Positions 26,915 through 35,913 of a stretch of DNA of 64,000 bases are shown here, piece by piece. The stretch lies in contig CAVSBG010000013.1 of NCBI GenBank assembly GCA_963726125.1, positions 1-64,000 of the forward strand, read 5' to 3'. The position numbers were made by a program, and so were the translations under genes. Position 1 is the first letter of the stretch. Each line of letters starts with the position of its first letter. Below the pieces are notes generated by a model. It searched no databases, was not told where the DNA came from, and saw nothing but the letters and a program-made list of their open reading frames with translations. The DNA comes from JAMXLO01 sp963726125. GTDB taxonomy: Bacteria > Pseudomonadota > Alphaproteobacteria > Acetobacterales > Acetobacteraceae.

Positions 26915-27694
26915 CTACATCGATGCGGCGCGGAGCACTATAGGAGCTGTCCGTGTGTCATCGATGTCTCGCGAGGCTATTTTGCGGGATTCAGTCTTGC
27001 GGGGTGAGATGGCGGGGAGCAAGTCGGCCTCCCGAACCAACTTCTGCATCAGGGTGCTGCCGCAGGTAACGATGGCGGCGACCAGATCGGGGTCAGGGGC
27101 GCCGAAGTCGATGTTGGGAGGCAGGCCACCATATGCCCGGATGAGCGCGGCACGCTGGGGATAGATCGCGGCAAACTGCTCCGCCGGGGCCATCTGCTCG
27201 AACGAAGTGGGCGGTTCATCGGGCGTCGGGGCGTCGTCAGCCGGTTGCGTTGTGAGCGTGGGGAGCGGGCGACCGGCCATCTCCAGGCTATCCTTGTACC
27301 AGTAACCGGCGCGCTCCATGGCGGCGGGGCGGGCGGCATCCTCGGCCTTGCGGCGCTCGGCCTGGACGCGGAGCAGGTTGCGGACGCCACTTTGGGAGTC
27401 GCGATCCATCCTGGAGGCCTGGTTGCGGAGGTTGTTGAGGGCGTCGACGGTGAGGTTGGGGCGGGAGGCATCGCGAAGGGCGTGCTTGGCGTGGAAGACC
27501 TGGGCGACGATCTGGGTGGCGAGCTCGGCCTCGAAGGCGTTTTCGGGGATGAGGGCGGCGACGGCAGCCATGGCGCGCTCGTCGCGTGCCGTGCGTGCCT
27601 CGGGCGTGTCGGGGGAGGGTGGCGGCAGGTCCCCGCAGAGCTCGGCATAGATCTCGCGTGCCAGGCGGTCTGGGACGTTCGGGATTGCATACAT
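26915..27694 (-). CDS. Conserved hypothetical protein, helical, Ala/Arg-rich
   Basis: 259 residues from the ATG at 27692-27694, with AAAGGA about 11 bases upstream; an earlier in-frame start at 27757 is less likely. The sequence is soluble and mostly helical. It includes VPDRLAREIYAELCGDL, EAELATQIVAQVFHAKHALR, NLRNQASRMDRDSQSGVRNL and LRVQAERRKAEDAARP. A Pro-rich linker leads to a C-terminal part with EQFAAIYPQRAALIRAYGG. Proteins of this style (helical, with a RMxRxxQSxxRxLxxxQAERR pattern) are frequent and multicopy in Acetobacteraceae, but I know no function for them. The reading frame is convincing from codon bias and from its dominance over the antisense frames. Confidence 0.7.
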   Translation of the reverse strand: MYAIPNVPDRLAREIYAELCGDLPPPSPDTPEARTARDERAMAAVAALIPENAFEAELATQIVAQVFHAKHALRDASRPNLTVDALNNLRNQASRMDRDSQSGVRNLLRVQAERRKAEDAARPAAMERAGYWYKDSLEMAGRPLPTLTTQPADDAPTPDEPPTSFEQMAPAEQFAAIYPQRAALIRAYGGLPPNIDFGAPDPDLVAAIVTCGSTLMQKLVREADLLPAISPRKTESRKIASRDIDDTRTAPIVLRAASM

Positions 27695-27895
27695 GGTGCG
27701 CCGGTCCTTTTGCTTCGGGCAAAGGGGGTAGGTGTGTGTTATAACCAATATATGCAATAGTCACTCATGATAACTCTAATGGCGCCTGTCGGCAATCTGG
27801 TGAACTCCGACCAGCTCTGGTTGGCCGTGCTTTGGCGGAGTTCGTGACTAATCGCCATCTCGTGGGACGACGATGGAGCAACCGGGTCGGGGGGT

Positions 27896-28796
27896 TCATA
27901 CCGCCGCTTCCCGCGCGAGCAGAAGCCGATCGAGCTGATCCGCCAGTGACGCGCTGATCCCGGTCATCGGCAACCGCAATGCCGGCGATGCGATCAGGCC
28001 ACGTCGCCACAGCACGTGCTTGATGGGTGCCGGATTGGGTTCGGCGAACAGCAGGCGGACCACATCCAGCAGTGGTCTCCATTGCACCAACGCGTCGGTC
28101 AAACTTCCGTCCAGCACTGACTCTCGTACCGCGGCGAACGTTGGCAGGTCGATATGCGCGCTCGCCAGAACTCCACCATCGGCACCGTGTGTGATCGCGC
28201 CGTAGAACAGCGCATCCTCACCGGTCAGTACCGGCGAACTCCGGGCTGCGTTGCCGCAAGAGGTCGGCGCTCTGTGCCGCGTCGGCACAACAATCCTTCA
28301 CGCCGACGATGTTGGCGCGCTCCGCCAGACGCAACAGCGTATCGTTGCCGAGGTTTACGCCGGTGCGATACGGAATGTTGTAGACCAGGATTGGCTTATC
28401 GGTGGCATCGGCCAGCGCCGCGAAGTGTTGATACAATCCCTGCTGCGAGGGTCGCGAGTAGTAGGGACAGGTGATGAGGTAGCCATCCACCGGCCGGGCA
28501 TCCGTCACGGCCAGCCGCCGCACCAGCCGTCTGGTATCGCTGCCGCATAAGCCAAGGAATAACGGAATGCGCCGTGCCAGGACGTTCGCTGCAAGTGCAA
28601 CGACTTGTTCGGTTTCGGCATCGTCGAGTGTGAGGCCCTCGCCGGTGGTCGCGGCGACGATAAGGCCGTCGATCCCCTGCTGCACGTAATGCGCGACCAA
28701 TCGCGTAAGCGATCTTTCGTCCACCGCGCCATCGATGAATGGCGTGATCAGCGGCAGCCAGATCCCGGAAAGCCGGGGGCTCGATAGGTGGTGCAT
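27896..28796 (-). pseudogene. Dihydrodipicolinate synthase/N-acetylneuraminate lyase (DapA) family, frameshifted
   Basis: The 5' part (28796 to about 28230) starts at an ATG with AGGAG 8 bases upstream. It has the DapA-family Thr pair in AATTGEGLTL (T50, T51), the active Tyr in LVYNIPYRTG (Y139) and the Schiff-base Lys in NIVGVKD (K167). Near 28226-28235 the reading moves by one base and continues as VLTGEDALFYGAITHGADGG to the stop at 27896. The whole span is 3n+1, so one extra G in GCCGGTACTG restores a family-length product of about 299 residues. Because both halves are otherwise well conserved, the event is recent or is a sequencing error. The ABC transporter and dioxygenase genes to the right suggest amino-acid catabolism rather than lysine biosynthesis. 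Confidence 0.83.
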
Positions 28797-28854
28797 GGTC
28801 CTGCTCCTGTGTTGCGGACCCGGCCGATACGGAGCAGGCGGTGGATATGACAAA

Positions 28855-28878
28855 GGCCCCGTCCGAACCGGCGGGGCC
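28855..28878 (-). terminator. GC-rich hairpin with T-run upstream of the DapA-family gene (attenuator-like)
   Basis: GGCCCCG at 28855-28861 pairs with CGGGGCC at 28872-28878, extended by CCG/CGG nearer the loop. On the minus strand the stem is followed by TTTGT, as in an intrinsic terminator. It sits about 60 bases before the start of the DapA-family gene, on the same strand. A short open frame begins at 28975 and ends at 28904 just upstream. This layout suits transcription attenuation, but no run of one amino acid identifies the effector. Confidence 0.45.
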
Positions 28879-29045
28879 CCTGGTGAAACCGTGTATCGCG
28901 CGTTCAGCGCATGCGGTATCGCCCAGCCCCTGTCGGGCCAGACTTTCGTGCCTTGATGCTGACGCTGTTGCGCATGCGGCCCCCTTGCGGTGCGGCTTGG
29001 TGGTTTGTCAATTGCAATGGAGGATGAGAGTGGAGGTGGTTTTGG

Positions 29046-29101
29046 GGTGCCCCCTCCCCAACCCTCCCCCGCTGCGCGGGAGAGGGAGTTAGAGGGAGTT
29101 G
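29046..29101. repeat. REP-like palindromic repeat, copy 1 (single unit)
   Basis: CCCTCCCCCGCTGCGCGGGAGAGGGAG forms a palindrome around GCTGCGC, preceded by GTGCCCCCTCCCCAACC. Closely related, longer double units occur at 52750-52849 and 61922-62018. It lies between the divergent DapA-family and ABC-transporter genes. Confidence 0.75.
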
Positions 29102-29166
29102 GTGTGGCCTGTCATGGCACGCGGATTGCTGGCAAACTGGCAACAATCCTGTGGGGAGCATGCATC

Positions 29167-29955
29167 ATGCGTCGTCTTGCCTTGGCGATCGGCCTTGCGT
29201 TGTTGCCGGTGCTTGGCTTCGCGCAGGCACCTGAGTTGGCGGAACCGGGCAAGCTTACGTGGGGTGCCTCCGTCACATTCCCGCCGTTTGAGTTCCAACA
29301 GAACGACAAGCCTTCCGGGTTCGACATCGACCTGGTCGATGCGCTGGCCAAGAAGATGAACTTGCAGTCGAGCATTGCCTCGATCGAGTTCAAGGGGTTG
29401 ATCCCGGCGCTGCTGGGCAAGCGGATCGATGCCATCGTCAGCGGCATGTACATCAATCCGCAACGGCTCGAGGTCGCCGACATGATCCCATATCTGCTGG
29501 TTGGCAACCAGATCGTGGTGGGCGAGGGCAATCCAAAGCACATCGACGGCACGGCCTCGTTGTGCGGGCTGAACGTGGCCGCGCCGATCGGCACGGTGTT
29601 CGAGAATTCCGCCAAGCAGGCGAGCGCAAGCTGCAAGGCCGCAGGCAAGGCGGAGATCAACCTGCTGTCGCTCGCGGGCACTGTGAATTGTGCTCTGGCG
29701 CTGACGCAGGGGCGGGCGGATGCGATCATCGTCTCTACGCCGACTGTCGCTGCGCTGGTCAACGAGACGCCAGGCGCCTACGCGACCGGTGGTGCGCCGT
29801 TCGACGCGGATACCAAGGTCGGTATCGCGGTTCGCAGGGACAATCCCGGTTTGAAGGCCGCGCTGGAGACAGCGCTGAAGGCTGTCGTCGCCGATGGCAG
29901 CTACGCAGCGCTGATCAAGAAATGGAACCTGCCGGCGGCAAGTTCGGCATTCTGA
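29167..29955 (+). CDS. Amino acid ABC transporter, periplasmic substrate-binding protein
   Basis: 262 residues from ATG 29167, with GGGGAG about 8 bases upstream. The first 20 residues (RRLALAIGLALLPVLGFAQA) are a signal peptide. The mature protein belongs to the SBP family 3 (polar amino acid binding): LTWGASVTFPPFEFQQNDKP, GFDIDLVDALAKKM, FKGLIPALLGKRIDAIVSGM, RADAIIVSTPTVAALV and a C-terminal SYAALIKKWNLP. It delivers its ligand to the membrane permease encoded 16 bases downstream. The ligand is probably an amino acid or amino-acid-like compound; its identity cannot be told. It is the first gene of a likely operon 29167-32509. Confidence 0.92.
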   Translation: MRRLALAIGLALLPVLGFAQAPELAEPGKLTWGASVTFPPFEFQQNDKPSGFDIDLVDALAKKMNLQSSIASIEFKGLIPALLGKRIDAIVSGMYINPQRLEVADMIPYLLVGNQIVVGEGNPKHIDGTASLCGLNVAAPIGTVFENSAKQASASCKAAGKAEINLLSLAGTVNCALALTQGRADAIIVSTPTVAALVNETPGAYATGGAPFDADTKVGIAVRRDNPGLKAALETALKAVVADGSYAALIKKWNLPAASSAF

Positions 29956-29971
29956 TCGGAAGGACTGCGGG

Positions 29972-30688
29972 GTGAAGCTGTTCCAGCCGCATCTGCTGGT
30001 GCAGTACCTTACCAGCGCTGACTTCTTCCACGGCGCAGTGATGACGTTCTGGCTCAGCATCGCCTCGCTCGCGGCGGGCATGTTGGTGGGGCTGTTGCTG
30101 GCAGTCGGGCAGGAGGCACCGTTGCGTCCGGTGCGTGCGCTGGTGTGGTGCTACATCTGGCTGTTCCGGGGCACGCCGGTGCTGTTGCAACTGGTGTTTG
30201 CGTTCAACGTGCTGCCGGCGTTCGGCATCCTGTTGCCCGGCTTTGCCTGTGCGGTTCTGGCGCTTGGTCTGAACGAGGGCGCCTACATGGCCGAGATCAT
30301 GCGCTCCGGCATTCGCGCTGTCGGACCGGGGCAACGCCTGGCGGCACGGGCGCTTGGCCTGGAGGAAAGCCAGGTGATGCGTTGGGTCGTGCTGCCGCAG
30401 GCATTCCGCATCGTCATCCCGCCCATAGGCAACCAGTTCATCGGCATGCTGAAGCTGTCGGCATTGGTCTCGGTGATAGGTGTGAAGGAGCTGCTGCTGA
30501 CTGCGGATGAGACGGCGTCTTCCAACTTCCGCTACATCGAGACGCTGACAGCTGCCGGCATTTGGTACCTGCTGCTGACGACGATCTTCATGGTGATCCA
30601 GTCGGGGATCGAGCGTCGCCTGCGCCGCCGCACCAGTGCGCGGCGTGCTGTGATCGCCATCGAGCCGGCGATCCAGACGATCCGATGA
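29972..30688 (+). CDS. Amino acid ABC transporter permease (HisM/GlnP type)
   Basis: 238 residues from GTG 29972, preceded by GGAAGGA. Several hydrophobic segments are visible, including FWLSIASLAAGMLVGLLLAV, ALVWCYIWLFRGTPVLLQLV and FACAVLALGLNEGAYMAEIM. The EAA loop reads GQRLAARALGLEESQVMRWV followed by VLPQAFRIVIPP. It is the inner-membrane component of the polar amino acid transporter and contacts the ATPase through the EAA loop. It lies 16 bases after the binding-protein gene, and its stop overlaps the ATPase start (ATGA), so translation is probably coupled. Only one permease gene is present, so it probably acts as a homodimer. Confidence 0.92.
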   Translation: MKLFQPHLLVQYLTSADFFHGAVMTFWLSIASLAAGMLVGLLLAVGQEAPLRPVRALVWCYIWLFRGTPVLLQLVFAFNVLPAFGILLPGFACAVLALGLNEGAYMAEIMRSGIRAVGPGQRLAARALGLEESQVMRWVVLPQAFRIVIPPIGNQFIGMLKLSALVSVIGVKELLLTADETASSNFRYIETLTAAGIWYLLLTTIFMVIQSGIERRLRRRTSARRAVIAIEPAIQTIR

Positions 30689-31422
30689 CCGCATTGCTGG
30701 AGGCCGCTGCGATCTGGAAGCGCTTCGGCACGCTGGACGTGTTGAAGGGTGTCGATCTGTCGGTGACGCGTGGCGAATGCCTGGTCATGCTGGGGCCGTC
30801 GGGTTCCGGCAAATCCACCATGTTGCGCTGCCTGAACCTGCTGGAGCCGATTGCGTCGGGCAGCATCGTGTTCGAGGGGCAGGAGATCGCCGGCCTGCCG
30901 CGCAAACAGGCTGCGGCGCTGCGTCGGCGGATGGGCATGGTGTTTCAGAACTTTGAACTGTTCCCGCATCTGTCCGCGACTGACAACGTGGCGTTTGGTC
31001 CGATCAGAGTGAAGAAGGCGCCGGTACGCGAAGCACGCGAGTTGGCGCATCACCTGCTGCGTAAGGTTCACCTGCCGGACAAGCTGTCGGCATTCCCCGA
31101 TGAGCTGTCCGGTGGGCAGCAACAGCGCGTCGCGATCGCCCGCGCGCTGGCGATGGAACCGGCATTGATGCTGTATGACGAACCGACCAGCGCGCTGGAT
31201 CCGGAGACTGTCGGCGAGGTGCTGAACGTGATGCAGGAACTGGCCGATGAAGGCATGACCAGCATCGTTGTCACGCATGAACTCGGGTTTGCACGGCGCG
31301 CGGCGGATGAAGTGGTGTTCATGGATGCGGGCCAGGTGGCGCACCGCGCTCCGGTCGATGCGTTCTTCAATGGCAGCGCACCGGATCGGGTGGTGCGATT
31401 CCTCAATCGGATGCATGGTTAG
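30685..31422 (+). CDS. Amino acid ABC transporter ATP-binding protein
   Basis: 245 residues, starting at ATG 30685 in a 4-base overlap with the permease gene. All ABC ATPase motifs are present: Walker A LGPSGSGKST, Q-loop MVFQNFELFPH, signature LSGGQQQRVAIARALAMEP, Walker B LMLYDEPTSALDPE and switch HELGFAR. The length and the absence of an extra domain match the GlnQ/HisP class. It energises uptake through the permease encoded upstream. The next gene begins within or just after its last codons, so the dioxygenase at 31445 is probably part of the same operon. Confidence 0.94.
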   Translation: MTALLEAAAIWKRFGTLDVLKGVDLSVTRGECLVMLGPSGSGKSTMLRCLNLLEPIASGSIVFEGQEIAGLPRKQAAALRRRMGMVFQNFELFPHLSATDNVAFGPIRVKKAPVREARELAHHLLRKVHLPDKLSAFPDELSGGQQQRVAIARALAMEPALMLYDEPTSALDPETVGEVLNVMQELADEGMTSIVVTHELGFARRAADEVVFMDAGQVAHRAPVDAFFNGSAPDRVVRFLNRMHG

Positions 31423-31444
31423 CACGCTTATTGGAGTGACAGAC

Positions 31445-32509
31445 GTGGATGACAGCTTCGAACCGATTGACAGCCCGGCGGCCTGGCGTGGCGAGGAACT
31501 GGCGGCGTCTCCCGCATGGCGCCGTGCACTGACCGTTGCGGAGATCGCGGCACTGGAACGCGCGACCGCAGGTGCTCGCGGCGCGCCGCTTCCGGGCTTT
31601 GGCGCGGCGGCATTTCCGGTGCCGGAACTGGAGCCGCTGTTCGGCTGGATGATCGAGCAACTCGAACGCGGCCCCGGCGTCGTTCGCCTGACCGGTTTGC
31701 CCGCCGCGCGCATGGCCCGCGATGATTTGAAGCGGCTGTTCTGGGGCTTTTGCGTCAACCTCGGGATGCCTGTCTATCAGACCGCAGCCGGCGAGGTGCT
31801 GGGCGAGGTGAAGGACGAAACCGGCACCGGCGCGGCGCTGACCTACGACGGCCCCGGTCCGCTGAAGTCGGCGCGCACCATCGCGCGTTCCACGGGTGCG
31901 TTGCGCTTCCACACTGACAAGACCGACATGCTGTGCCTGCTGTGCGCGACCAACGCGATCGAGGGCGGTGTTTCGAAAGTTGTCTCCAGCGTGACGTTGC
32001 ACAACGAGATCGGTCGTCGCCGTCCGGACCTGCTGCGCGTGCTGTATGAACCGTACTGGCGAATGCGTCCGACGGATGAGGAAGGCGACCGAGACGACCG
32101 TGTGTTTCCGATGCCGGTATTCGCGCGTGCCGCCGATGGCAGCTTCACCAGTCAATACAGTCGCACCTACATCAGCCAGGCGCAGGAGGTGCCCGAGGTG
32201 CCGCGCCTGACCGCTGCGCAGACCGAGGCGATGGACATGATCCACGCCATCGGCGAAGAGGTTTGCCTGCGCGCGCCGTTCGGTGTCGGCGACATGCAGT
32301 TCCTCAATCAGCACGTCACGTATCACGGCCGCACGCAGTTCACCGACGATGCAGCGACCGGCGCGCGCCGCGTGCTGTTGCGCATGTGGTTGGCCGGGCG
32401 GTTCACGCGCATGCTGCCGGATGGCCACGCGATCCAATGGGGCGATACGCGCGCGGGCGCCTTGCGTGGTGGCGCGCTGGTGGGCCGCACGGCGCTACTG
32501 GCTGCGTAA
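31445..32509 (+). CDS. TauD/TfdA-family Fe(II)/2-oxoglutarate dioxygenase
   Basis: 354 residues from GTG 31445, chosen because GGAGTGA lies 8 bases upstream; an ATG at 31415 overlapping the ATPase gene is an alternative. The motif GALRFHTDKTDMLCLLC supplies the HxD iron ligands. NQHVTYHGRTQF supplies the distal His, and RRVLLRMWLA the Arg that holds 2-oxoglutarate. GPGVVRLTGLP is typical of the TauD fold. Coupled with an amino-acid importer and a DapA-family gene, it probably hydroxylates or cleaves an imported amino-acid-like compound. The exact substrate is unknown. It ends the transporter operon. Confidence 0.86.
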   Translation: MDDSFEPIDSPAAWRGEELAASPAWRRALTVAEIAALERATAGARGAPLPGFGAAAFPVPELEPLFGWMIEQLERGPGVVRLTGLPAARMARDDLKRLFWGFCVNLGMPVYQTAAGEVLGEVKDETGTGAALTYDGPGPLKSARTIARSTGALRFHTDKTDMLCLLCATNAIEGGVSKVVSSVTLHNEIGRRRPDLLRVLYEPYWRMRPTDEEGDRDDRVFPMPVFARAADGSFTSQYSRTYISQAQEVPEVPRLTAAQTEAMDMIHAIGEEVCLRAPFGVGDMQFLNQHVTYHGRTQFTDDAATGARRVLLRMWLAGRFTRMLPDGHAIQWGDTRAGALRGGALVGRTALLAA

Positions 32510-32612
32510 GCCAAGGGTTGCCGAGATTGACCCATGCGCTCCCGCACCGTCGTGATTGGGACCGGCGCGGCCAGGGTGATGACCCGTTGGCCCGGTAGGG
32601 GAGGTGTCCGAG

Positions 32613-33317
32613 ATGGCACAAATCCGAACGAGTTTCATGGCTGGCAGCCTGGCAGTGGGTTTGCTTGCATCTTGCGCGCCGCCGACGCCCGCACCGGTCG
32701 GGAAGGTGAGCACGGCGTTCGATGGTGTCTACGAAGGCGATTCGGTGGTCGATCGCGCGAACAGCTCGGGGGCCTGCAACAATGGTGGTCATGCCAAAAT
32801 CGTTGTCACCAATGGTCATGCAATAATCGACCGGGAAGGGGATACCCGCGAAGGTTGGGTGAAACCCGACGGATCGCTGAAGATGACTGGGACGACCGGC
32901 CGTGGAGCGGCGGTGCTGGTGGTTGCGCTCGATGGGGCGTTCAAGGACGGCGCCTTTACCGGCGTGTCGGTGTTCGGCATCCCTCCACGCTGCGTCTATA
33001 ACTGGCCGTCATTCAAACGGGTTTTAGACCCATGTTGTTTGCTCCGACGGGTTGTCAGGCCGGCCATGACGGTGGGGAGCAATGACCGGCTTGGCGCGTC
33101 ACTGGGTGGCGAACGGGGGCGCCACTGTGACGGTGCAGTCCTGTCCGGTCCATTTGTTCGTTGCGATGTCGAGCCACGTAAATACTATTGTGGCTCCAAT
33201 AGCCAACCCCGCGGTTGGGATCTCTACGCTGTGAATCCCCAGCCCGACATCGTTGGTACGCGCGTCGTTGCGCGTTTTCCAGCCGTCGGTGCTCCAGTGC
33301 ACGAGCGAGGCCGCTGA
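32613..33317 (+). CDS. Small lipoprotein of unknown function (3' end uncertain)
   Basis: ATG 32613 has AGGGGAGG 8 bases upstream. A short signal ends in the lipobox LLASC (Cys about residue 21), so the protein is probably a lipoprotein. The body (AFDGVYEGDSVV, KIVVTNGHAIIDREGD, EGWVKPDGSLKMTGTTGRGA, ALDGAFKDGAFTGV, RCVYNWPSFKRV) resembles small Acetobacteraceae lipoproteins built from beta strands that end shortly after a CxYxxxxxR motif. That point is near 33020. The remaining codons to 33317 are Arg/Gly-rich, unlike the rest, and overlap the antisense glucoamylase gene by 219 bases. The true stop may have been lost by an indel or mutation. Confidence 0.65.
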   Translation: MAQIRTSFMAGSLAVGLLASCAPPTPAPVGKVSTAFDGVYEGDSVVDRANSSGACNNGGHAKIVVTNGHAIIDREGDTREGWVKPDGSLKMTGTTGRGAAVLVVALDGAFKDGAFTGVSVFGIPPRCVYNWPSFKRVLDPCCLLRRVVRPAMTVGSNDRLGASLGGERGRHCDGAVLSGPFVRCDVEPRKYYCGSNSQPRGWDLYAVNPQPDIVGTRVVARFPAVGAPVHERGR

Positions 33318-35495
33318 CAGATCCAGCCGCAACACCCGCCCTGCTGGAATCCTCGGCGTGCGCCAGTCAGCCCGCCATTGCCGGCAGCGGGCGGCACGCT
33401 TCTCGCGTATATACCGCCGCGCCGTCTGCGGCGGCCGATCGAATACCGCGCCATCGGCCAGGGAACGCAACAGCTTGATGTGTTCGGCGTGCGCCCAGAC
33501 CAGAGGCATGGCCGAACCGCTGGGGCGTCCTGGCTCGAGTTCCCGCTCCGGTATCGGATCCTTCTGGTCCCAGACCTGCTCGGGCAGCAGTTTGCCGGGA
33601 CTGGCGCTTGCCTCCAGCACCGAGAGCAGCCGCGTCGCTTCGGCAGCATTGCCGGCCGCCAGTTCGTAATGCGCGCGCTCGCCGGCGAGCAGTGGCCATA
33701 CCCGGCCGACACCAGTGCCGTCGAAGGCGCGGCCGTCCTCGTGTTCGCCATAGCCATCGCCGTTGTAACGCCGCCAGCCCGGGCCGTACGGCAGTTCGAC
33801 CATCAGCACGTGATCGATGACCTTCACGGTATTCCTGATGCGCGGATCGTTGGCGTCGCGTAGCCCGAAGCGCACCAACGCCAGGGCATCCGTGCTGATC
33901 AGGTCATTCGCCTCGACGGCACATTGCCCCGCGAAACGGTTCCGCACTTCGACGATGCCGCGCGTTTGCGCGACAAATTCTCCTGGCACCGGCGGTGCGA
34001 TGCGGATGTAGTAGCCGGATACGCCCACTTCGCGCGCGAGCCTGGTGTCGGTGACGTAGATCCAATCCTCGATCTGTTCGTTCCATGCGTCAGCGGTATC
34101 GCGCAGGAAGTCGGCGACATCGTCGATGTCGCATGCCTCCGCCAGTTCGGCGGCGGCCAGCAGGCCGGCGATCTGTACGGCCAGTGTGAATGGCGTATAG
34201 CCGGCGTTTTCCTCCCAACGGTCCTGGTTGGTCTGTGGTCCCATGCGGATTACGAAGTTGGCGGCGCGCTGGACCATCGGCCAGAACGCTGGCAGCGCGG
34301 GGCGCGGCATTGCACCCTCACGCCACGCCATCTCGAGCAGCAGGATCGGGAATGCGCATTCGTCGAGCTGTACGCCGTGCCAGTATGCTGAACCGTCAAG
34401 CCAGCAGTTCTGCGGCCAGCTTCCGTCATCCTCCTGCACGGCACGCAGGTAGCGTACCACGCGCTGCACTTCGTCGAGTGCGCCGCAGGCAAGGAAGGCG
34501 CCCGCGGTCTGCGCCAGGTCGCGTGGCCACACCAGATGGTAGCCGCCGAGATCGTCGTCACCTTTGCTGCCGCCCCAGGGGATGGACAGGCTGGCGATCA
34601 GGCCGCCGGGGAACGTTGGGCTTTCGTGACAACGCAGCACCGTTGTACTGACGCGGTAGACGTTGTGGCCGTCGACTTTGCGGTCGAGCGAGCGCAGGTG
34701 CGCCTGCCAGGCGCGCCACGCCATCGCGTATTCTTCCAACTGGCGGTTGTACGGGGTTTGCAGTGAGGCGCGAACGCGGAAGCCCGCCTCTGGGGCGGTG
34801 CGACCGAAGCCAAGGGCGAGGCGGAATTCAGTCTCGGGTTCCGAGATCTCGGCGGTGAGCGCGACGTTGCCGTCGGGGGCGCGGTCGTATTGGTCCTTCA
34901 AGTGGCCGTATCGCTGCAGGATTTGCCAGCCATCCGATACACCGACGTAGCCCGCGGAACACGCGAGGAACGCGCGCGAACAGCCGAGCGAAAGTGTGGT
35001 GCCATCGCCCTCGGCGAACAGGAACCGGTGGCCCTTGTACTCGCCGATAGAGGCGGTGTTGTGGGCGCCGCCGTTGACCAGATGCGGTGCAAGCAGCGCG
35101 AACAGCCGCAGCTTCGATCCGTCCAGCACTTCCAACCGGACGCGCTGCGTTACCACGTCGGCCCACTGATCCGTCAGTACGTCCTTGATGATGCGGAAGC
35201 GTCCGCCTTTGTGGGTGTTTACCAGCCGGAACGCCGGGACGCCGTCCTCCAGCCGGGTGATGTCGGAGGTGCAGTCACGCTTTTCTTCGGCGAAGAAGTC
35301 GGAGCCGTCGGTGACGATGAACCCGAAGTCGCGCGTGCAGGCCTGATCGACGCGCGGGTAGTAGATCTCATCGAGGATTCCGTGGCTGAGCGTGAACCAG
35401 ACGCGGCTGACAGAGGAGATCGCGGTACCGACGCCGCTCTTTGCGCTGGAGGTCCAGCGCGGCGGGATACCTGGCCAGCCTGGGGCGTCGGTCAC
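33099..35495 (-). CDS. Glycoside hydrolase family 15 glucoamylase-like protein
   Basis: 798 residues with no signal peptide, so probably intracellular. The N-terminal beta-sandwich (SRVWFTLSHGILDEIYYPRV) is the GH15 glucodextranase/glucoamylase N domain. The (alpha/alpha)6 catalytic domain shows GGYHLVWPRDLAQTAGAFLA, DGSWPQNCWLDGSAYWHGVQ and LDECAFPILL with the likely catalytic-acid Glu. GRVWPLLAGERAHYELA carries the likely base Glu. A C-terminal extra domain (LVHWSTDGWKTRNDA, GIHSVEIPTAGL) resembles a carbohydrate-binding beta domain. It should release glucose from the ends of alpha-glucans such as glycogen or trehalose-related saccharides. It starts 15 bases after the stop of the GGDEF remnant. 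Confidence 0.9.
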   Translation of the reverse strand: MTDAPGWPGIPPRWTSSAKSGVGTAISSVSRVWFTLSHGILDEIYYPRVDQACTRDFGFIVTDGSDFFAEEKRDCTSDITRLEDGVPAFRLVNTHKGGRFRIIKDVLTDQWADVVTQRVRLEVLDGSKLRLFALLAPHLVNGGAHNTASIGEYKGHRFLFAEGDGTTLSLGCSRAFLACSAGYVGVSDGWQILQRYGHLKDQYDRAPDGNVALTAEISEPETEFRLALGFGRTAPEAGFRVRASLQTPYNRQLEEYAMAWRAWQAHLRSLDRKVDGHNVYRVSTTVLRCHESPTFPGGLIASLSIPWGGSKGDDDLGGYHLVWPRDLAQTAGAFLACGALDEVQRVVRYLRAVQEDDGSWPQNCWLDGSAYWHGVQLDECAFPILLLEMAWREGAMPRPALPAFWPMVQRAANFVIRMGPQTNQDRWEENAGYTPFTLAVQIAGLLAAAELAEACDIDDVADFLRDTADAWNEQIEDWIYVTDTRLAREVGVSGYYIRIAPPVPGEFVAQTRGIVEVRNRFAGQCAVEANDLISTDALALVRFGLRDANDPRIRNTVKVIDHVLMVELPYGPGWRRYNGDGYGEHEDGRAFDGTGVGRVWPLLAGERAHYELAAGNAAEATRLLSVLEASASPGKLLPEQVWDQKDPIPERELEPGRPSGSAMPLVWAHAEHIKLLRSLADGAVFDRPPQTARRYIREKRAARCRQWRADWRTPRIPAGRVLRLDLSAASLVHWSTDGWKTRNDARTNDVGLGIHSVEIPTAGLAIGATIVFTWLDIATNKWTGQDCTVTVAPPFATQ

Positions 35496-35510
35496 TGCTG
35501 GCTTCCTTGG

Positions 35511-35800
35511 TCATTCCGCGGCGACCAGGTCGGCCCAGATGTCGTGCTCATTCGCAACCCTGACATAGTTCCGTCCCTCCCGTTTGGCGCGATAGAGGGT
35601 TTGTCTACCCACGCCAGCATGGTGTCGATTGTATCTTCTGACTGATGCGCGGTTCCGCCGATACTGATCGTCGCGCGGGTTCCGTCATCGGGCTGAAATA
35701 TTCCGTTCGCGGCAATGGTCGAGCGAAGTTTCTCCGCCAATTCATAGGTGTCGTGATGCTCACACTGTCTTGCCAGCACGAGCTGGTGAACACGCCATAC
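35511..35800 (-). pseudogene. GGDEF-domain remnant (C-terminal part, frameshifted)
   Basis: On the minus strand, LARQCEHHDTYELAEKLRST and DDGTRATISIGGTAHQSED are the second half of a diguanylate cyclase domain. Near 35601-35612 the frame shifts: DTMLAWVDK must continue as LYRAKREGRNYVRVANEHD, ending at the stop 35511-35513. One missing A explains the shift. The GG(D/E)EF active-site loop itself and everything before it are absent or unrecognisable upstream of 35800. The fragment cannot make cyclic di-GMP and is a decay product left behind the glucoamylase gene. Confidence 0.75.
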
Positions 35801-35913
35801 TTCTGCGGATCGCGTCGAGGTAGCGGACGATCCTGTCGCTGCCCTGTTTGTCGGTCTGTGCTAACGTCCCGGATCAGGAGGCAGGACATGAGGCTGCCCG
35901 CATGAGGTGAACC

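Noticed and set aside
31403..32437. 344-codon minus-strand frame
   Set aside because: It is antisense to the TauD-like gene, His/Arg-rich and without homology signals.
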